Positions 44,001 to 59,000 of a stretch of 64,000 bases of DNA are shown here, one piece after another (within the stretch, counting starts at the first letter, position 1; each line of letters begins with the position of its first letter). Where the stretch lies: positions 41,442,055 to 41,506,054 of the forward strand of contig OU342635.1 of NCBI GenBank assembly GCA_910589415.1, read 5' to 3'. The translations under genes were made by a program, and so were the position numbers. Under the pieces are notes generated by a model. It saw nothing but the letters and a program-made list of their open reading frames with translations. It did not search any database and was not told the origin of the DNA. This DNA is from Malachius bipustulatus (lineage: Eukaryota; Arthropoda; Insecta; Coleoptera; Melyridae).

Positions 44001-47000
44001 TTTTTATTGTGAGCTAAAATTTATTTCATCAATTTACGTCATACAGTTTCGTAGATAACACGGTTTTAGTGAGACTCTGAAAGTGTCAAAAAATTCATAA
44101 AAATCCAAATAACTCAAAAACAATTGAAAATCGATATTATGTTGTTTCACTAAAGTCACTTAGTTTTTGATGAGGAACATGAATCCATAAAAAACCGGCA
44201 CCGTATCATTTAAAGTAACGAAGTTCGTGTATAACCGGAAGTGGTGTTGTGCTGAAAATATTTTTAAAATGTTGAGTTTTTCCTAAAACACAGATACAAA
44301 AAAAAAAAAATGGAAACTGTCAAACTGACAGTTTATCCTATATAAATGGTATCAGCTCCCAAAGGTTGACACTGTATACAGGGTGATCCCGAAATGGCGG
44401 ACACGGGCAGCACCACAGCATCTATTGTGGATTTAAGATTCTAAGTTTTATTTACTGTTTTCTCCAGTATGGCTCCCTTAAGAAGATATGACAACTTTTG
44501 TGGAAAATAAAATCACAACAATGTACTGAATACCCTTCTTCAGGCAGAAAAATAATGTGTAGGCCTACAATACCCAGATAGATGTTACCATGGAAACGTT
44601 TGAAATGGAAACACAACAAAGCTTAAAATAATAATCGTTGCGCGGATACAAATTAGATAATATTATTCAAAATCTTGAATTCGAACAACGATGCCACATT
44701 GAAAAATTTTGTTGAACTCATAGGGAATAGGTAAACTTTAAATGCCTGTAATTCCGTTCCCGATAATAAAAAAAATAAAAAGCAAACACTATCGTTATAG
44801 TTATGTGAAATCATGTGCTTTGCCAGTGGAGGTTGTTTAAATTTGACCGCCATTTCGATTTAAATTTTAGAAAAAGGACACTCTACATCTCGGTAACGAA
44901 GCCGAGGAACATATTTTTGTTTTAAATTTACAGTCTTTCTGAACATCCTCTACAACACCCGGTATTCCGTGTCCGCCATTTCGGGATCACCCTGTATAGA
45001 AAGATTTCTAGTTGTTTCAGGTTCAGGTAAGTATACTTACAGAAATTTTTGTCTGTCCCAAGGCAGGAGGAACATCTAAGTCCTTCGGTATCAAAACGTG
45101 CCCGAAATTGTGTCTATATTGGACGCACCAAACAGCCAGCCAGTCAATATCGTAAACAGTGTACTGACTCGGAAGTTGTATTTCTATATCTTCTCCTTGG
45201 TAGCCTCGTAAAGGATCCATCGAACCCATCTCGTTTGGAACCTGAAAATATTAATTAGTATCTCAATTAGTATCCACTAATTTTTGCAACCTGAATATTT
45301 AATTTTTAGAAGTACGCGGCGAGATGTTATCTTGTTTAGGTGTAAATAATAAACTATCCTTTACTAAGACCTGGACATCCGATATAATATAAAGTAAGAG
45401 TGTTAGATAGATATTATAAAAATTTAAAACCTTCTTGCGCATCAATCGCATAAATAGTGTATTTTTATGCAATTCAATAATTAATATTTTCTTCCTATTT
45501 CTTATTATAATGAATATAATGAAAAAATTATCCGCATTTTCTTTTGTGAAAACTCCATCTACCTACTTAAAAAAAGTAATAATCCTTTCATGAATTTGAA
45601 CACCGTACCATCAGAATACCAGGCAAGAACCTAACAAACTCCGCCACGCTGCCATTTGAACTACATAGCGCTGAGCGGGTAAATCTATTACACGTGCTTG
45701 CTCGGTAGTACCTACACCATCACCACTATCACAATTACAATTTTTTTTTTTAAATTTGTCTTTAAAAATATTTCACCTGCATGTAGGTGACTCAATTGTC
45801 GTTGCGATTGCTCTTCTAATTTTCAGAATCATTCTTAATTGGATGTGAAAAAAAAATAAAAAAGAAATGGCATCGATTTAATAATTTTAAATAAGTGTAA
45901 GCTAATTTTCGACCAGCGAGGAAATCTTTTATTTTTCGTTAAAAGTACCCATATATGCAAGACAAAAAAAAAGATAGGGCTTCAAATTATATGTCGAAGA
46001 AAAAAAAACTTGAAAAAAAGATCACGATGGAGAAAATAAAGGAAGATAAAATGGCCAACGCGGGAAACAGTCGGAATGACCTGCCGAAGTTTTTCCCGAT
46101 TCTGACAGTTTTTCAAACGTTTCAAGTAAAAAACTATATCTACCTTTTTTGTAGGTAATGAATGGCTCTATCGCACTGTTTTGTTATTTTTTCGATCGGT
46201 CGAAAAAAATTCGAAATCATGCAAAAAATGATAGGTGAGCGTCGAAAAATGATAGGTGCGGGGCAAAAATTTTTTTGTCGCTCACCTAATTTTTTTTTCT
46301 AAAAACGATCTCCATAAAGTTTGTACGTCTATGCTTTCTCTAAGTAACTGTGCAAACATAATCTTTTCGCCATGTACCGTTACCGAGAAACAAATCCTAC
46401 AGTTGGGACCTTGTAAAAAAAGTACGGCCCTGAACGGGGGCCTTAAAATTCTCGGATCCGGCCCATTTTCAATAGGTCGTATTTGGAGGTCCCAAGGTTC
46501 GTCCATGTCAAATTTCAACTCGATCGGTGCAACTTTCAGACACTTATTAGAATGTTTCCTATGTCGTTCCCGAAAAACGCCAAAATTCCAGAAAAAAAGA
46601 CACTTCCCGGTAACGGATCCCTCTCATTTTCAATAGGCATGGTGGGACCCTGCGCCTCTTCAATCGGGCCAAATTTCAACTTTCTACGACGCAAAATGGC
46701 GACTCTAGAATGTTTCCTAGCAAACGCACCGACGGACAGACCGGGTGACAGACATTTTTAGGGACTACCGAGAAATCGCTTCGCCGATCTCGGAAGTTAA
46801 AAATCGAATATCTCCGTCATTTTTCTTATTTGCTTCTTGAAATTTTCGAAGATTAAACGTTATTAGTATAGTTGTCTACTGTCAGAACTTCAGTTCAATT
46901 TCTTCACAAATGAACTCATTAACGGTTATAAAAATTTAGACATTTTTACCCTTTTCCTACCCACGCCATTGGCTTATTAACATAAATAATGCAAATTTTA

Positions 47001-50000
47001 ACTGCTTTAACTCAAATTTCAAATAGTTTTCTTCCAATCTTGTTAAGTTGATTTCAAAGTTTTATTGCCATCTGGCTCATACAGGGTCTCAAAAAATAGC
47101 AAATTTTCCGAAAATTCAAATGGCTCTCATTTTGAAACGGCTCGGCCGATTTTGCTCAAGTGCAATACCAGACCACTCCTTGTGGATATCTTACTACCAC
47201 AAAAATTTCAGCCCCCTAGATTGAAAACTGCGGCCAGAAACCGTGCCTCAAGGATCGGATTTTTGGAACTTTGAAAGGACACCCTGTAGAAGTAGCGCGA
47301 CTTTTGAAATTTTTTTCAACGAAAATTTAACGTCATCCCAAAGTTTCACAAGAGTAAAAAATTTCTTTCACTAATCTTGAAAGATAAAGCTACAGGAGCG
47401 TTTTTAAAATCGAAATTTCGCAAATTATACAGGCTGATCCCGAAATGGCGGACTAATTTTGGATTAAAGATTCTAAGTTTTATTTACTGTTTTCTCAAGT
47501 ATGGCTCCCTTAAGAAGATATGACCACTTTTGTAGAAAATAAAGTCACAATAACATTGCACTGACCCTTTTTCAGGCAGAAAAATAATGTGTAGGTCTAC
47601 AATACCCAGATAGAATGTTACCATGGAAACATATAAAATGGAAACACAACAAAGCTTAAAACAATAATCGTTGCGCGGATACGACATAGTCGATAATATT
47701 ATTCAAAATCTCTAATTCGAACAACGATGCCACATTGAAAAATTTTGTTGAACTCGGGGAATAGGTAAACTTTGGATGCCTGTAAATCCGTTTCCGATAA
47801 TAAAAATAATAAAAAGCAAACACTATCGTTATAGTTATGTGAAACCATGTGCTTTGCCAGTGGAGGTTGTTTAAATTTAACCGCCATTTCGATTTAAAGT
47901 TTGGAAAAAGGACACCCTATATCTCGGTAACGAAGCCGAGGAACCCATTTTTGTTTTAAATTTACAGTCTTTCTGAACATCCTCTACAACACCCTGTATT
48001 CCGTGTACGCCATTTCGGGATCACCCTGTATATCGTGGGCAGGTGAATTTTGGAAAACTACTTTTTCGTGATCGGTGGACATTTGATGAGTTTGAGCGAT
48101 TTTCGAAAAGTGATGTCGTCCTTAATTGTGTATTTTTTTATTAAAAAATACACTAATACAGAATTTAATGGTAGAAGGGACTCGAGGACCGGTTAGGTCG
48201 GTGTTAGACGAAGGCAGAGAAAAGGTTTTGTCCTGTAGACTCGGTCGCGAGTTGGTCCGCGACGGATTAATTCATTTTCTTTTCTTAAATAGTTCCATCT
48301 TTAATACTAGCTATAAGTGAATCGAAAAACCCAGAAAATTAATTATTTGTGACCCTCTGCGTCAATGAAAGCAGGTACCATTCCACAGTGGTAGTAAAAT
48401 AATAGCTGGTGAGGTAAATATAATACCTACAGCATTATGCTCAAAAAACTCAAGAAGCCACACCTACCTTGATCCCAAATGGACTGGGCTCAGATCCGTT
48501 GCCTATCCAGAAGTAAGCATCAGGTCCGGCACCGTCGTAGTGAAGATTCGGAATGTAAAAAGTCTTGGCGTCCAATATGCTGATATTATCCGATCGAAGA
48601 CCGTGCGCTAAACGTTTAAATTCCGGCAATACTCTCGGTTTGGGCACGTCTAAATTCGGCGGTATGAATACCTCACCAAAATCGACCTGGAAAGATAAGA
48701 AACAAGGTAAACATTTTTTATTATTTATTAATTTTGTAATTTTGGGGAAGAAAAGTTTTTTGTTAATAAAATTTACCCATTTAGTTGTGGAATGCATTCA
48801 TCAGCGCGGTGAATCGACACTCATGTTTATAATAATTCCAGTAATTAACTTTACTTATATGTACAGGTAGTTGTTTTTTGTAATTCCCGGGTAGATATAG
48901 CGAGGGTTTGGGACTTGGGTCAAAGGCAGCATTTGACCTCGTTGGTTTTAATAGGATTAAAGAGTAAGACGCCTTTGTCTATGTGCTGGAGCGAGATAGG
49001 TATAATAGCAACTTTGCCTGTATTTAACGGTCCTATTCTGTCGTAAAGGATATAGGAATTGAAATTAATATTAATTATAATAATTATAATAAGATTTAGG
49101 CAACTCTTTTAGTTTTATTTCTGGAAGGAGAATGAAAAGTTAATTAATAAATAAATTTTGACCAATAAAGTGGGCAAACATCGAGCAAAATTTCAAAGAA
49201 AAAACCGGGTAAAAGAGAAAAATCAAACTGAGATCGTGCACAACAAAACCGGGAGCGTTTGAACCAAATTTTCGCACGGGGGTGTAATTTGGAATTCCAA
49301 TGTACCGTGCATCTAGTAGCCGGGCTAAGGGCTGCCCCAATAGCCAGAGGGAGGTGCCTGGGAGTTACAGTAACCGGTATCGACCTGCGCCGCTAGCAGA
49401 CGCGTTGGAGGTGCCATTCAAATCGGCACGCATTACCAAAATGGCATGTCATCCGAATTTGGTAACGTTAAGAGATAGTAGCCTGGCGCTGAGGTACGAT
49501 TTTTCCACAGAGCAAGCATTTCAAGCAGAGGATCTATAGGTATAAGAGGGAAATTTTTTGTTTATTATTAGGTATATTAGTCACATACTTTCTACATCAA
49601 TAACATTATTTGTATAATAAACCGCCTTTCTACTAAAAAGCCTATTCTCTTTATTTATGTGTGTGTTGCTATGTCTTTGCTTTACAGGTAGATACTAAAT
49701 GGTTCTCAAAGACTAACGTTTAAAATGTCCTGTTACCATAATTAAGAGATTTAGTTCCCAGCCTTCAACGCACAAGCAAATGCTTGTTTATAACATGTTT
49801 CGTTACACACGCAGCTAGGTTTTCTTTGCCATATTCTTTACTAGCTGTTTCCCTTTTCCAATCTGCCACTCTCGTTTAAATATACAAGTTAGGATACGTA
49901 ATTTTTTCACACCAACATCGTTGTTTTAATTATAATAATATCTCCTCTCTCCCAATAATTGGCTGACTCGAGTATTTTCTTCAGTATTTAAATCAAATTA

Positions 50001-53000
50001 ATCTTTAATTACGTTCATTGTTCAACCCTTTAAATGATGAATTAATTTCAATTTTCTCTTCTAAACATGTACCTACATGTTAATTTTTTAGATGATGGAA
50101 TGAATGAGAATTGTTGTCCATCAAGTAAAAATGTGCAATACTCCCAACAATCTGACACTGGCTCTAAGATTGGACGCCGTTGGAAAATGTTATTTTTCCA
50201 GTCTTCAGTACTTATTACCAACCAAGACCTGAATAGGGGTTATTTCAAAGTTGATGAAAGGCTTTTCAATGTATCAGATGACGGTCTTTCACGTCTTTTG
50301 ATCCAGCTCCGTTCAAATTTCCTGTAGTGAAATAATTGACCGAACAAAATCAAAAATACATTTTAATGGTCCTGCACGGCAGTGAATACCAGAGCGCTTA
50401 ATATTTCTTTTTAACCTTCAGCAGTAGCTCGAGAAATCACGTAATAATAAGCTTAAAAAGTATAATCGAGATTAGGCTTATTGTGATAATACGGTTCGAA
50501 CCCATCAATTTGTTTATAAGAATTATAGAAATGGTTGCCGGAACTTTATCCGGGTGGTCTTTTCTCTACGTTTGAATCACCATCAGAGACTGAGCGGGGG
50601 AAAGTACATCCATAGATGTTGCCAGTTGATATAAGAGATATATCCGTAGTTCATGCGGATACTGCCGATAAATCCAGATACGCTAGGGAAGCAAGTTTAG
50701 GGAAATAGTTGACTGATAATCAAATTGACATCATAGTAGTGATAGTGAGTGACCTCTGTCAGTACAGAGAGAGAAGGGACTTGAGAACCTAGGAGATCGG
50801 TGTGAGAATCAAGTGGAAAAAAGGTTTTTGTTCAGAAAATTAATTATTTGCGACCCTCTGCGTTGATGAGAGCATGTACCAGCTAACACAGAGGTAAAGT
50901 TTTGCATTAATGATTGTCTGGATTTCTTAGTTTTCCTTTTTTTTTTAATAGGATCTTAGGAAATGACTTTTTTTATAAACAATTGAACATCTTGGATGAA
51001 GTAGAAGGCAATTCAAAGAAGGAGTATTTTTAAATTATCAACTTGACGGTTTGTCGTTGAGAACGATAAAACATGAAACATGTAACTTTATTGTATCTTC
51101 AGGGCCCCCTTTTTATCAGGCGAATTCCAGACATAGCGAGTTGGCTCCACTGATTAATTCCTCGCACTTCATTGCTCCTGTTGTGCCCATCACGCTAGAC
51201 TGCCCCTGTTATGTTGGGGCAGTAAATCAGCCACGCTGTCCTCCTATAGCACGGACCAGCCACTGGCTTATTTATAGCATATTTGGGAATATGCTAATGT
51301 TCGTACATGTTGACTCGATACGCCGATTTGTACTACCGAAGCGTAACCGTAATCAATGCCCCCCTCGCATTGGTCTACGTGTGATTTTTTATTTTTATTT
51401 TGTTTTGCAAGGGCCAGTCAATTTGAATTTATCGTTTTTATATTCACGAAATCTCGAACGACTGATCGACCTTTAGCTGTAGATGGAGTCTACTGGAACT
51501 CAATTAAAAAAATTACTGATTCTAATTTATGGAACGACGTGTTAAATCGATTTGCTTTTCTGGCCTTTCTGCATGAGGGGTAATTTTTGTCACCTATTTA
51601 TTAAACGCTGATGTGCGTCTAAAGACAGACGTCAGAAGCATTCATTCCACTCTAGACTAGATCTATATTCAGTCACTTATTCCCCATTGTCTCCGGCAGC
51701 AAGCTTAATTAGCCTGAAGTGGTTTTTGTGTGCGGTTCAGGTTCTTCATTGAAATGACGTCTGAAAATTGGCCGTCTAGACTGGGAAACTTGAGACTGGC
51801 TGCTTCGTTATTATTAAATTTACGCATAAAAACATAGAAAGGTATAGAAGGTAATTAACTAACTACGATTGCAATTTTTTTTTCCTCGGTAACCGTCTTC
51901 GTTTCGTTGTATTGCATGGCACTCGCCCAGAGATGTATTATTGAGGTTTCGTCCACCTTCAGGCAGAATCTATAGGCGTTGCGTCCCACTTTTGCAATTG
52001 CACATGTGCAAAGTCCCACAGGCACATGGGCGTGCTTGCAATTACCGATTTATAACAATTAGTTAACGCTGGGGTAATTTGTTTGTAACTGGAAACATAT
52101 GAACTATATGGTTTGGTTCATCTTATCGGTGACGGTTCACTTGCCTTCATTAATAATGTCAGTGTCTGTAGACAATTTTACCTTTCACAATTGAACGTCA
52201 CTGTGACAAACGTGATAGTAGGACAGCAACAAGGCGTGCTGTTTTCCCCACTGTATATTTATATGTTATTTTTGTGTGTGCGTGCATTGTTATCGATGAC
52301 AGTTCTTTTTCAGTTCGATAACGCCTCTGTTACATTCTAAACTTTATTTATTTATATGTATTATGACTACGTCGTCTAGTATTCAAAGGTGGCACTTTGC
52401 CGGCGGCCAGACGTGGAAAAACGGTGATTATTTCATCTGTTATTGTGTCATTTGTATTTAATGTTTGTGAACAATGTGAACACAGTCAGAGTTTTTTTTT
52501 GCAAGGGTTCTTTCTCTGATCTGATCAGTTCCAGCGAACCCGGCATTGGGGAACTCTCAAAATTGGCCAACTCGGGTATTTTCGTAGCGTTTGCTGCGAA
52601 CGAACAAAACAGGTTTACAACACAACGCAGGAGGTTCACGGGTTTAAAACTAGACGATCACTTCAACACTTCAAACGTCAAAGAGGTTCTTATTTCAATC
52701 ATTCAGTTAGGCCTCAGTCATGGGGCATTTTAGTCCGGGACACATCACAGAATTGATGCTCATGACGCAGGATCCTTCATTTAAAAGATAGGAATAGGTT
52801 ACACCACACCACCACAGTCCCTTGGAATTTATTTTTCTTGCATGCATTAACAGTACTACTTACAGTGAATCTTCTGCACCATACAGAGAGCCAGCGTATA
52901 TCTCTGATTCTCTTTCCCATTGGCAGTCTCAGGATCACGTCTGAATTGTTATACGCTCTCAACACGGGCGGTTCTCTGGAAAAAAATATACCAAGACAAT

Positions 53001-56000
53001 TAATAATTTATCTTACACAAAAGGCTGATAATGAAGGTTACATAAATACGCAGGCGCGCGAGTCTGCCTCATCTGACGAACGTTTTTATTCGTTCGCATT
53101 GCTGGAGAAATTTCGCCAGAGAAGGGGTGATAAAATTTGTTCGGCAGTCAATGCGAAAACGTTCGTCAGGTGAATGGATTTTGAGCCGTTAATTTGCTGC
53201 TAGATGCTGATAGCTTTGTCCTTGTCGCACATTTCGGATCTTTGCCACTCTATAATCCGCGGCGAGTGATGACAAAGAACGAGAGAAGGCCAAAGCGTTA
53301 ATGCACCTATAATTTCTGTATTAAAATTTTATTTTGAAATTGAATTGAAAATTGAGTTCAGAGTTCTGAGCTCTATAATTTTCCAAGAATTTGAAAATTA
53401 ACGTCAATATAAGTCTCGAATTTAGATGCAAGAAGATGCAAAAGCAGTGCAGGCACCATCAGTTAAACTTTCAGCGGAATCTCTTATACAGCCGTTAACA
53501 GGAACAGAGAGGAGCGGTATTTGGAGTTCCACCCGTCGAGATCAACCCCATTAGGGGTGATTGCCGGTGACTGTGCCGGGGCGGCGGAGGGTGTGTTGCT
53601 CCCGCTCCTCCCACGCGGTATCTGGGCTCTTTGTACCGTCACTCACTTAGCAGTTAATAAAGATGTTTTGAGCTGACTTCATCACAATTACATCTCCTCC
53701 CTTTCTACCCCTAGAGCAGCCTCGGTGCTCGAACAGTGGTCTTCAACAATTCAACATGAAACAATTATTGGTTATGATTTTTTTTATTCAAAATGGGCCG
53801 TGCGGAAGAGCGTTCCAAGTTTTTGAGAAGCACTCTTTGCCAGACCTGCAACATGAACATGTTCGCTCCGAGGCTCGCTCCAAGTAAACGAAGAGATGCC
53901 GATGGAGCAAGAGAGTGTCCCGCCAACACCATATCTGGCTCCATAACTTTGGCCCTTTTGGAGAAGATGACTGCTTGGGTTTTTCCCGGCATTAAATTGA
54001 ACTTGGTTTCTATCGCTCCAAGCTAGAATGTCTTTTAAGTCATTGTTAAGTATGGCAATAACTTCTTGCTCCCTGCGAGTCTGTGCGTCGATGGCAGATG
54101 TTCGCGCATCTAAACTATAAGAAGATATCAATGTACGGTCGTCGACAAAACTGTATATTTGATTTTTTGTTGTTTCAAGCAAGTCGTTGATGAATATCAG
54201 AAAGAGAGTCGGAGATGAAATGGATCCCTGAGGCACACCGGCATTGATGGAAAAGGTCTCAGAAAGAACTCCATCGACTGCCACCTGTAATGAGCGATCT
54301 CCGATATAACTCGCAAGCACAAGCAGAATTTCTCGAGCATGCCATAAGTCTTCAGTTTTGCCAACAGTCCCTCATTCCAGACACGTCGAAAGCTCTGGAA
54401 ATATCAAGCGCAACCCCTCGAGACTCCCCATGGTGCTCGATTGCGCCATTCCACAGCTCGGTGACGTATTGATATTGATATTGATATTGAGGGTGTCAGA
54501 TGCGCTGCGACCTATTACAGATCTATTGTGCCCCCTCTTCTCTGCTTCTTTGGAGTATATTCCCTTCATTGAAGCAGCCTCTCCAACTCCGCTTCCCTCA
54601 GGAATTTCAGGATTTGAAGAGGATCAAGGCCGGGCAAAGCCCCCCCGTTGAGCTGGTGTTGGCCCAGAACATCGTTTCTTTCGCGTTCTAGTGCTTCGCA
54701 GTTCATCAATAGGTGACGAGGAGTCTCGTTTTCCTCCCTGCAGAGTCTGCAAACGCCATCTTTTTTTATACCAAGTTTCCTCAGGTGTTCATTGAGCTTG
54801 CAATGACCTGTTAGGAATCCTGTTAGCATTCTGAGACTTCCTTTGTTGAGGGTCAGGAGTTTCCTTGACCTTTCTCGGTTAAAGTTCCCGAGGAGCTCCT
54901 TGGATTGTCTCAATCCTGAGAGGTTATTCCAATGGATTTCTCTCAGTTTTTCTTCTTCCTTCCGAAGTTATGCCTTGAAGAACGTGTCTTCAAGGCTACA
55001 GAATGGTTCTGGTTCTATAAAGGGTGTTGATGCTCCTTTTCTTGCCAATGAGTGGGCACGTTCGTTTCCCTCAATCCCAGTGTGTCCTGGTATCCATTTG
55101 AGGTGAATTTTGTTCTCTCTGCCTAGTTTATTGAGTTTTTGTAGGCAGTTCCATGCCATTTTTGAGCTGATGATAGGGGAGCTCAGCGTCTTTATGGCTG
55201 CTTGACTGTCTGTCAGTATTGCTATTTCCCTATTTTTATAGTTTCTGTCGAGGTTTATTTGGGCGCATACTTCTATTGCGTACAGTTCCGCTTGAAGTAT
55301 GCTTGGGGATGTTCCCATCGGCTCGGAGTAGTTGGTGCCTGACCCATATACTCCTGCCCCAGTATATGGGCCAGGCACCAACTCGGTGACGTAAGTGAGG
55401 AGGTAACCAGTTGACCTCCGTTTGCGGAAACCGTATTGGCGGTCGCTGATTATATTAGCCCCTTCCAAGTACTTTAAAAGATGTTGGTTAATAGCTTTCT
55501 CCATAATCTTGGATATCACTGAAAGCAGTGCCACTGGTCGATAGTTACTTGGTATAGTCTTTTTGCCTTTCTTGATGGGAATAGGTTGGATACGGGCACA
55601 TTTCCAGCAAGAAGGAAATATTCCCTTTTTATACGACAAGTTGAAAAGTCGGCAGAAAACAGATGACAGCTCAGTGGCGCATTTTTTTTAGTACGATAAC
55701 AGGTACGTCATCGGGCCCAGAAGCTTTGTTTGGGTCTAAGGCTAACATAATGCGCTTTATGACACGCTGTCGGAAAACAATGTCTGACATTTTGGGCTCC
55801 ACGGAAGGGATCATTGGCGGAGTTCTTCCCTGAAAGTCGACGGAAGAGTATGAAGAAAACAGCGGAATTGTGGATCTGGTGAAGTTCAGGCTGGCTGCCT
55901 TATAGTGACCGACCAAGAAGATTTCGAACGGTTAAGGCGGGAGAGAAGTTTGCGGCGGAACTTTTACGATGAACCGTTGTCTGAAAAATCGATGGGGCCA

Positions 56001-59000
56001 ACGGGAAATTACTTCTTTTTGATATGTATGTGTAGGTTTTCATCAAGACTGGTTTCAACACTGAAACCAGTCTCATATTAGTTCGTAGGTACGCTGGTGA
56101 GAAACAAAGTTTTGGCATCACTGATCTCCAAGTCTCGTCACTTTCAATATTCACGAGTTGCCATGTCACCGTCAGTGCCGCCAGTGCGGCCCTCCGGCGC
56201 TGTGGGTTGTAGATGATTGCAAGGGAAGGGACATTGCAGAGCTTCCAATATCATTTATTACCCCGCATCATGAATATAATCCACTCTAATGCCCTAAGCC
56301 TCCCCGATATATGGCAGTTGTTTGCCGGTAGTTCACCGCGACGAGTTCTTTCTGCGTTCTGTTCTGCGTGGTCGTTATTGCATCGCTCTATATGGTCGGG
56401 TAGCGCCAGCGAAGCGTGGGCCGCTCCGATTGGGGGATGAACAGGCAACAAGCAATTACGGCTACGTCATAGAAGTTGTCTTAATTTGAATTTAATTCGG
56501 TTGGGAAATATGCGATGAGGTGGAACTGGAATGGGGTGTTGAACGTCGAGTGGGTGTTTCGCGTGGCAATCGAGTAGGCATGTCTGTAACTCTGTAGGTA
56601 GGTAGGTAGGTAGGTAGGTAGGTAAATATTTTGCGAAATCCCGAAATTCTATTCTCACCTCTTCGGAATGGAAAGGTTCAGGATTCGCATCGGGGGTTGA
56701 AGTTAACGAGTTCCAATATTGGAAATGAAATCGCGAATGGAGACCTTTATTGAAACGAATTACGCGAAAATTATTGGTCTCATCTAAGTAGGTACATAAA
56801 AGTGCTTTCGGCTGTTGGTGCATGGATTATGACTCGCTTCGATTTTTGGAAAAATTTCTATACAGAAATCCCAAAATCCATCCCATCAATATGGGCAACT
56901 TTTTTATTTTGCCAGATACAGAGTCGCTTAAACGGGCAAAGTTGGGCACAATTTAATGCTTATTAAGAATCTGGAACTAATATTTTGTAAAATTTAGCCG
57001 TTGCTTAAATATGCTGAAAAATTGAAATTTCTTATTTAATTATATCTTTTCTATTGTGGAAAATTATTCATTTTTTTTTTCATAGATTTACATGAGTCGT
57101 CAAAACTTTTTTTCGGCATTTTCGGCATTTCAAAAATTTCAAAGCCAACTTTTGTTTTTCTTATGGCCGCCATATTGTTTTTTCATGTCATTTAACGTTT
57201 ATTATACATGTAACGTGTGTCCGGAATTGCACCGTTTTTGAGATACAGTATAGGGTGTCGAAGAAATATTATTTTTCCTGTTTTTTTGAAGATATCTTGG
57301 GAACCGTATGAGATACAATGTTCAGTTCTTATACGCACTATGTGCTCACTGATCTTCTTATTTTCGCCGTAAAATTAAGGTTTTAAAAAAAATTCAGTGG
57401 CGTAGATTTAGGCTTTATTAAGGGTTTTGATCCCCGGGTTTCTACGCCACTGGAATAAATGTGATTTTAAGCAGCGCGTTTGAACCGTCCATGTTTTCTA
57501 CACCAAAAAGGTACTCTTGGTTAACGGCTCTAAAGTGAACCGTTTCCGAGAAAAATGTCATTTTATGAGGGAAAACATCAATTGTAGGAATAAGTTTTCA
57601 CTTACTTTCATTTTTCTAAAATGCTGTTGAAAAATCGTTAAAAAGTGACGTTTTCTCTCATAAAAGGCAATTTTTCTCGGAAACGGTTCACTTTAGAGCC
57701 GCTAACCAAGAGTATACCTTTTTGGTGTAGAAAACATGGACGGTTTAAACGCGCTGCTTAAAATCGCATTTATTCCAGTGGCGTAGAAATTAGGGGGTCG
57801 AAATTCTCAAAATACCCTAAATCTACGCCAATGAATTTTTTTAAAACTTCTTTTTTACGGCTAAAATAAGGGGGTCAGTGAGCACACAGTGTGTGTATGA
57901 GCTGAACATTGTATCTCATACGGTTCCCCAGATATCTTCAAAAAACTAAAAATAATATTTCTTCGACACCCTCTGTGCATTTCCGGACACACGTTAATGG
58001 GAAATTTTTTGTTTATTTTAGGAATCAGCCTGTGAAGTTTGGCCAACCTTACAGTAAACACCCTGTATAACAGTCGGACCGTAAAGCCCTCAGTTTTCTC
58101 ACAAAACGAGATCAAAAATTTTAAAAATCTAAAAAATTGCAAATTTCCAAATTTAAACGGTGATATCTCGAAAACAGGGAGAGCTACAGAAAAACAACTT
58201 ACAGTTCTGAACTTCTCGCACTTTCTATCGCCTGATTGGGGATTTTCAATAAAATCGAAGAGAAAAAAAATCTGAACAATTTGCATAAGCTTCAAATTTT
58301 CAGGAAAAATCGATGTCTTCAGAATGGGGCGTAATTTTGTGTGACCACAGTCGACTGCCATACGAGTCCGTTAAACAAATCAGTTGAACCGTAAAGTCCT
58401 CAGTTTTCTCACAAAACGAGATCGAAAATTTTGAAAAGTTAAAAAATTGCAAATTTTCAACTTTGAACGGTCATATCTCGAAAACGGGGAGAGATACAGA
58501 AAAACCACTTACAGTTCTGAACTTCTCGTGCTTTCAATCACCTGACGGGTGATTTTTCTAAGAGGAAAATTTTTCGAAAAATTTGTCCGGAATAGTTGGA
58601 AAAATTTTCTTAAAAAATCGATGTCTTCAGAATGGGACGTAATTTCGTGTGAGCACAGTCGATTGCCCTACGAGTCGGTTAAACAATTCAGTTGGACCGT
58701 AAAGCCCTCAGTTTTCTCACAAAACGAGAACAAAAATTTTGAAAAACTAGAAAGATCATCAATTTCCAACTTTGAACGTACGTATCTCGAAAAAGCGAAC
58801 ACGCGGGATAAAGCGGCTTTCAGTTTCGGAATCAAAGCCCCAGAAATTGAATTTCGTCAAAATTCGTGTTTTGCCATCGATCGGTGGATTTTTATAACTC
58901 TGCTGCTACATCGTACAGTTTTAGTTTTTATATCTTTTTTTTTTAGATTTAGGTTTGTTATTTAGTGGACTCGACCATCAGAGAAATAGGTACTTTCTTA

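Larger units (their letters stand above)
53795..56170 (-). mobile_element. Second LINE (jockey/CR1-like RT), truncated, host to a LINE insertion
   Basis: Reverse-transcriptase blocks on the - strand: L-D-P-N-K-A-S-G-P-D-D-V-P (about 55720), N-Y-R-P-V-A-L-L-S-V-I-S-K (about 55540), Q-Y-G-F-R-K-R-R-S-T (about 55435), A-L-D-I-S-R-A-F-D (about 54400), G-V-P-Q-G-S-I-S-S-P (about 54230) and catalytic F-V-D-D (about 54140). The RT ends early, near 53795, without its usual C-terminal part, so both ends are lost. It has several frameshifts and is split by the other LINE family at 54469-55381. It belongs to a lineage distinct from the 9672-32030 LINE (FVDD versus YADD). Confidence 0.82.

Noticed and set aside
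44653..47887. Short similar frames (about 62-66 codons) in the two 0.6-kb MITEs
   Set aside because: Similarity is explained by the two MITE copies being related; the frames diverge after about 45 codons by a frameshift and show no domain.
51051..51476. 141-codon frame in a Skeletor intron
   Set aside because: No domain, no splice context, and mixed low-complexity composition; treated as chance.
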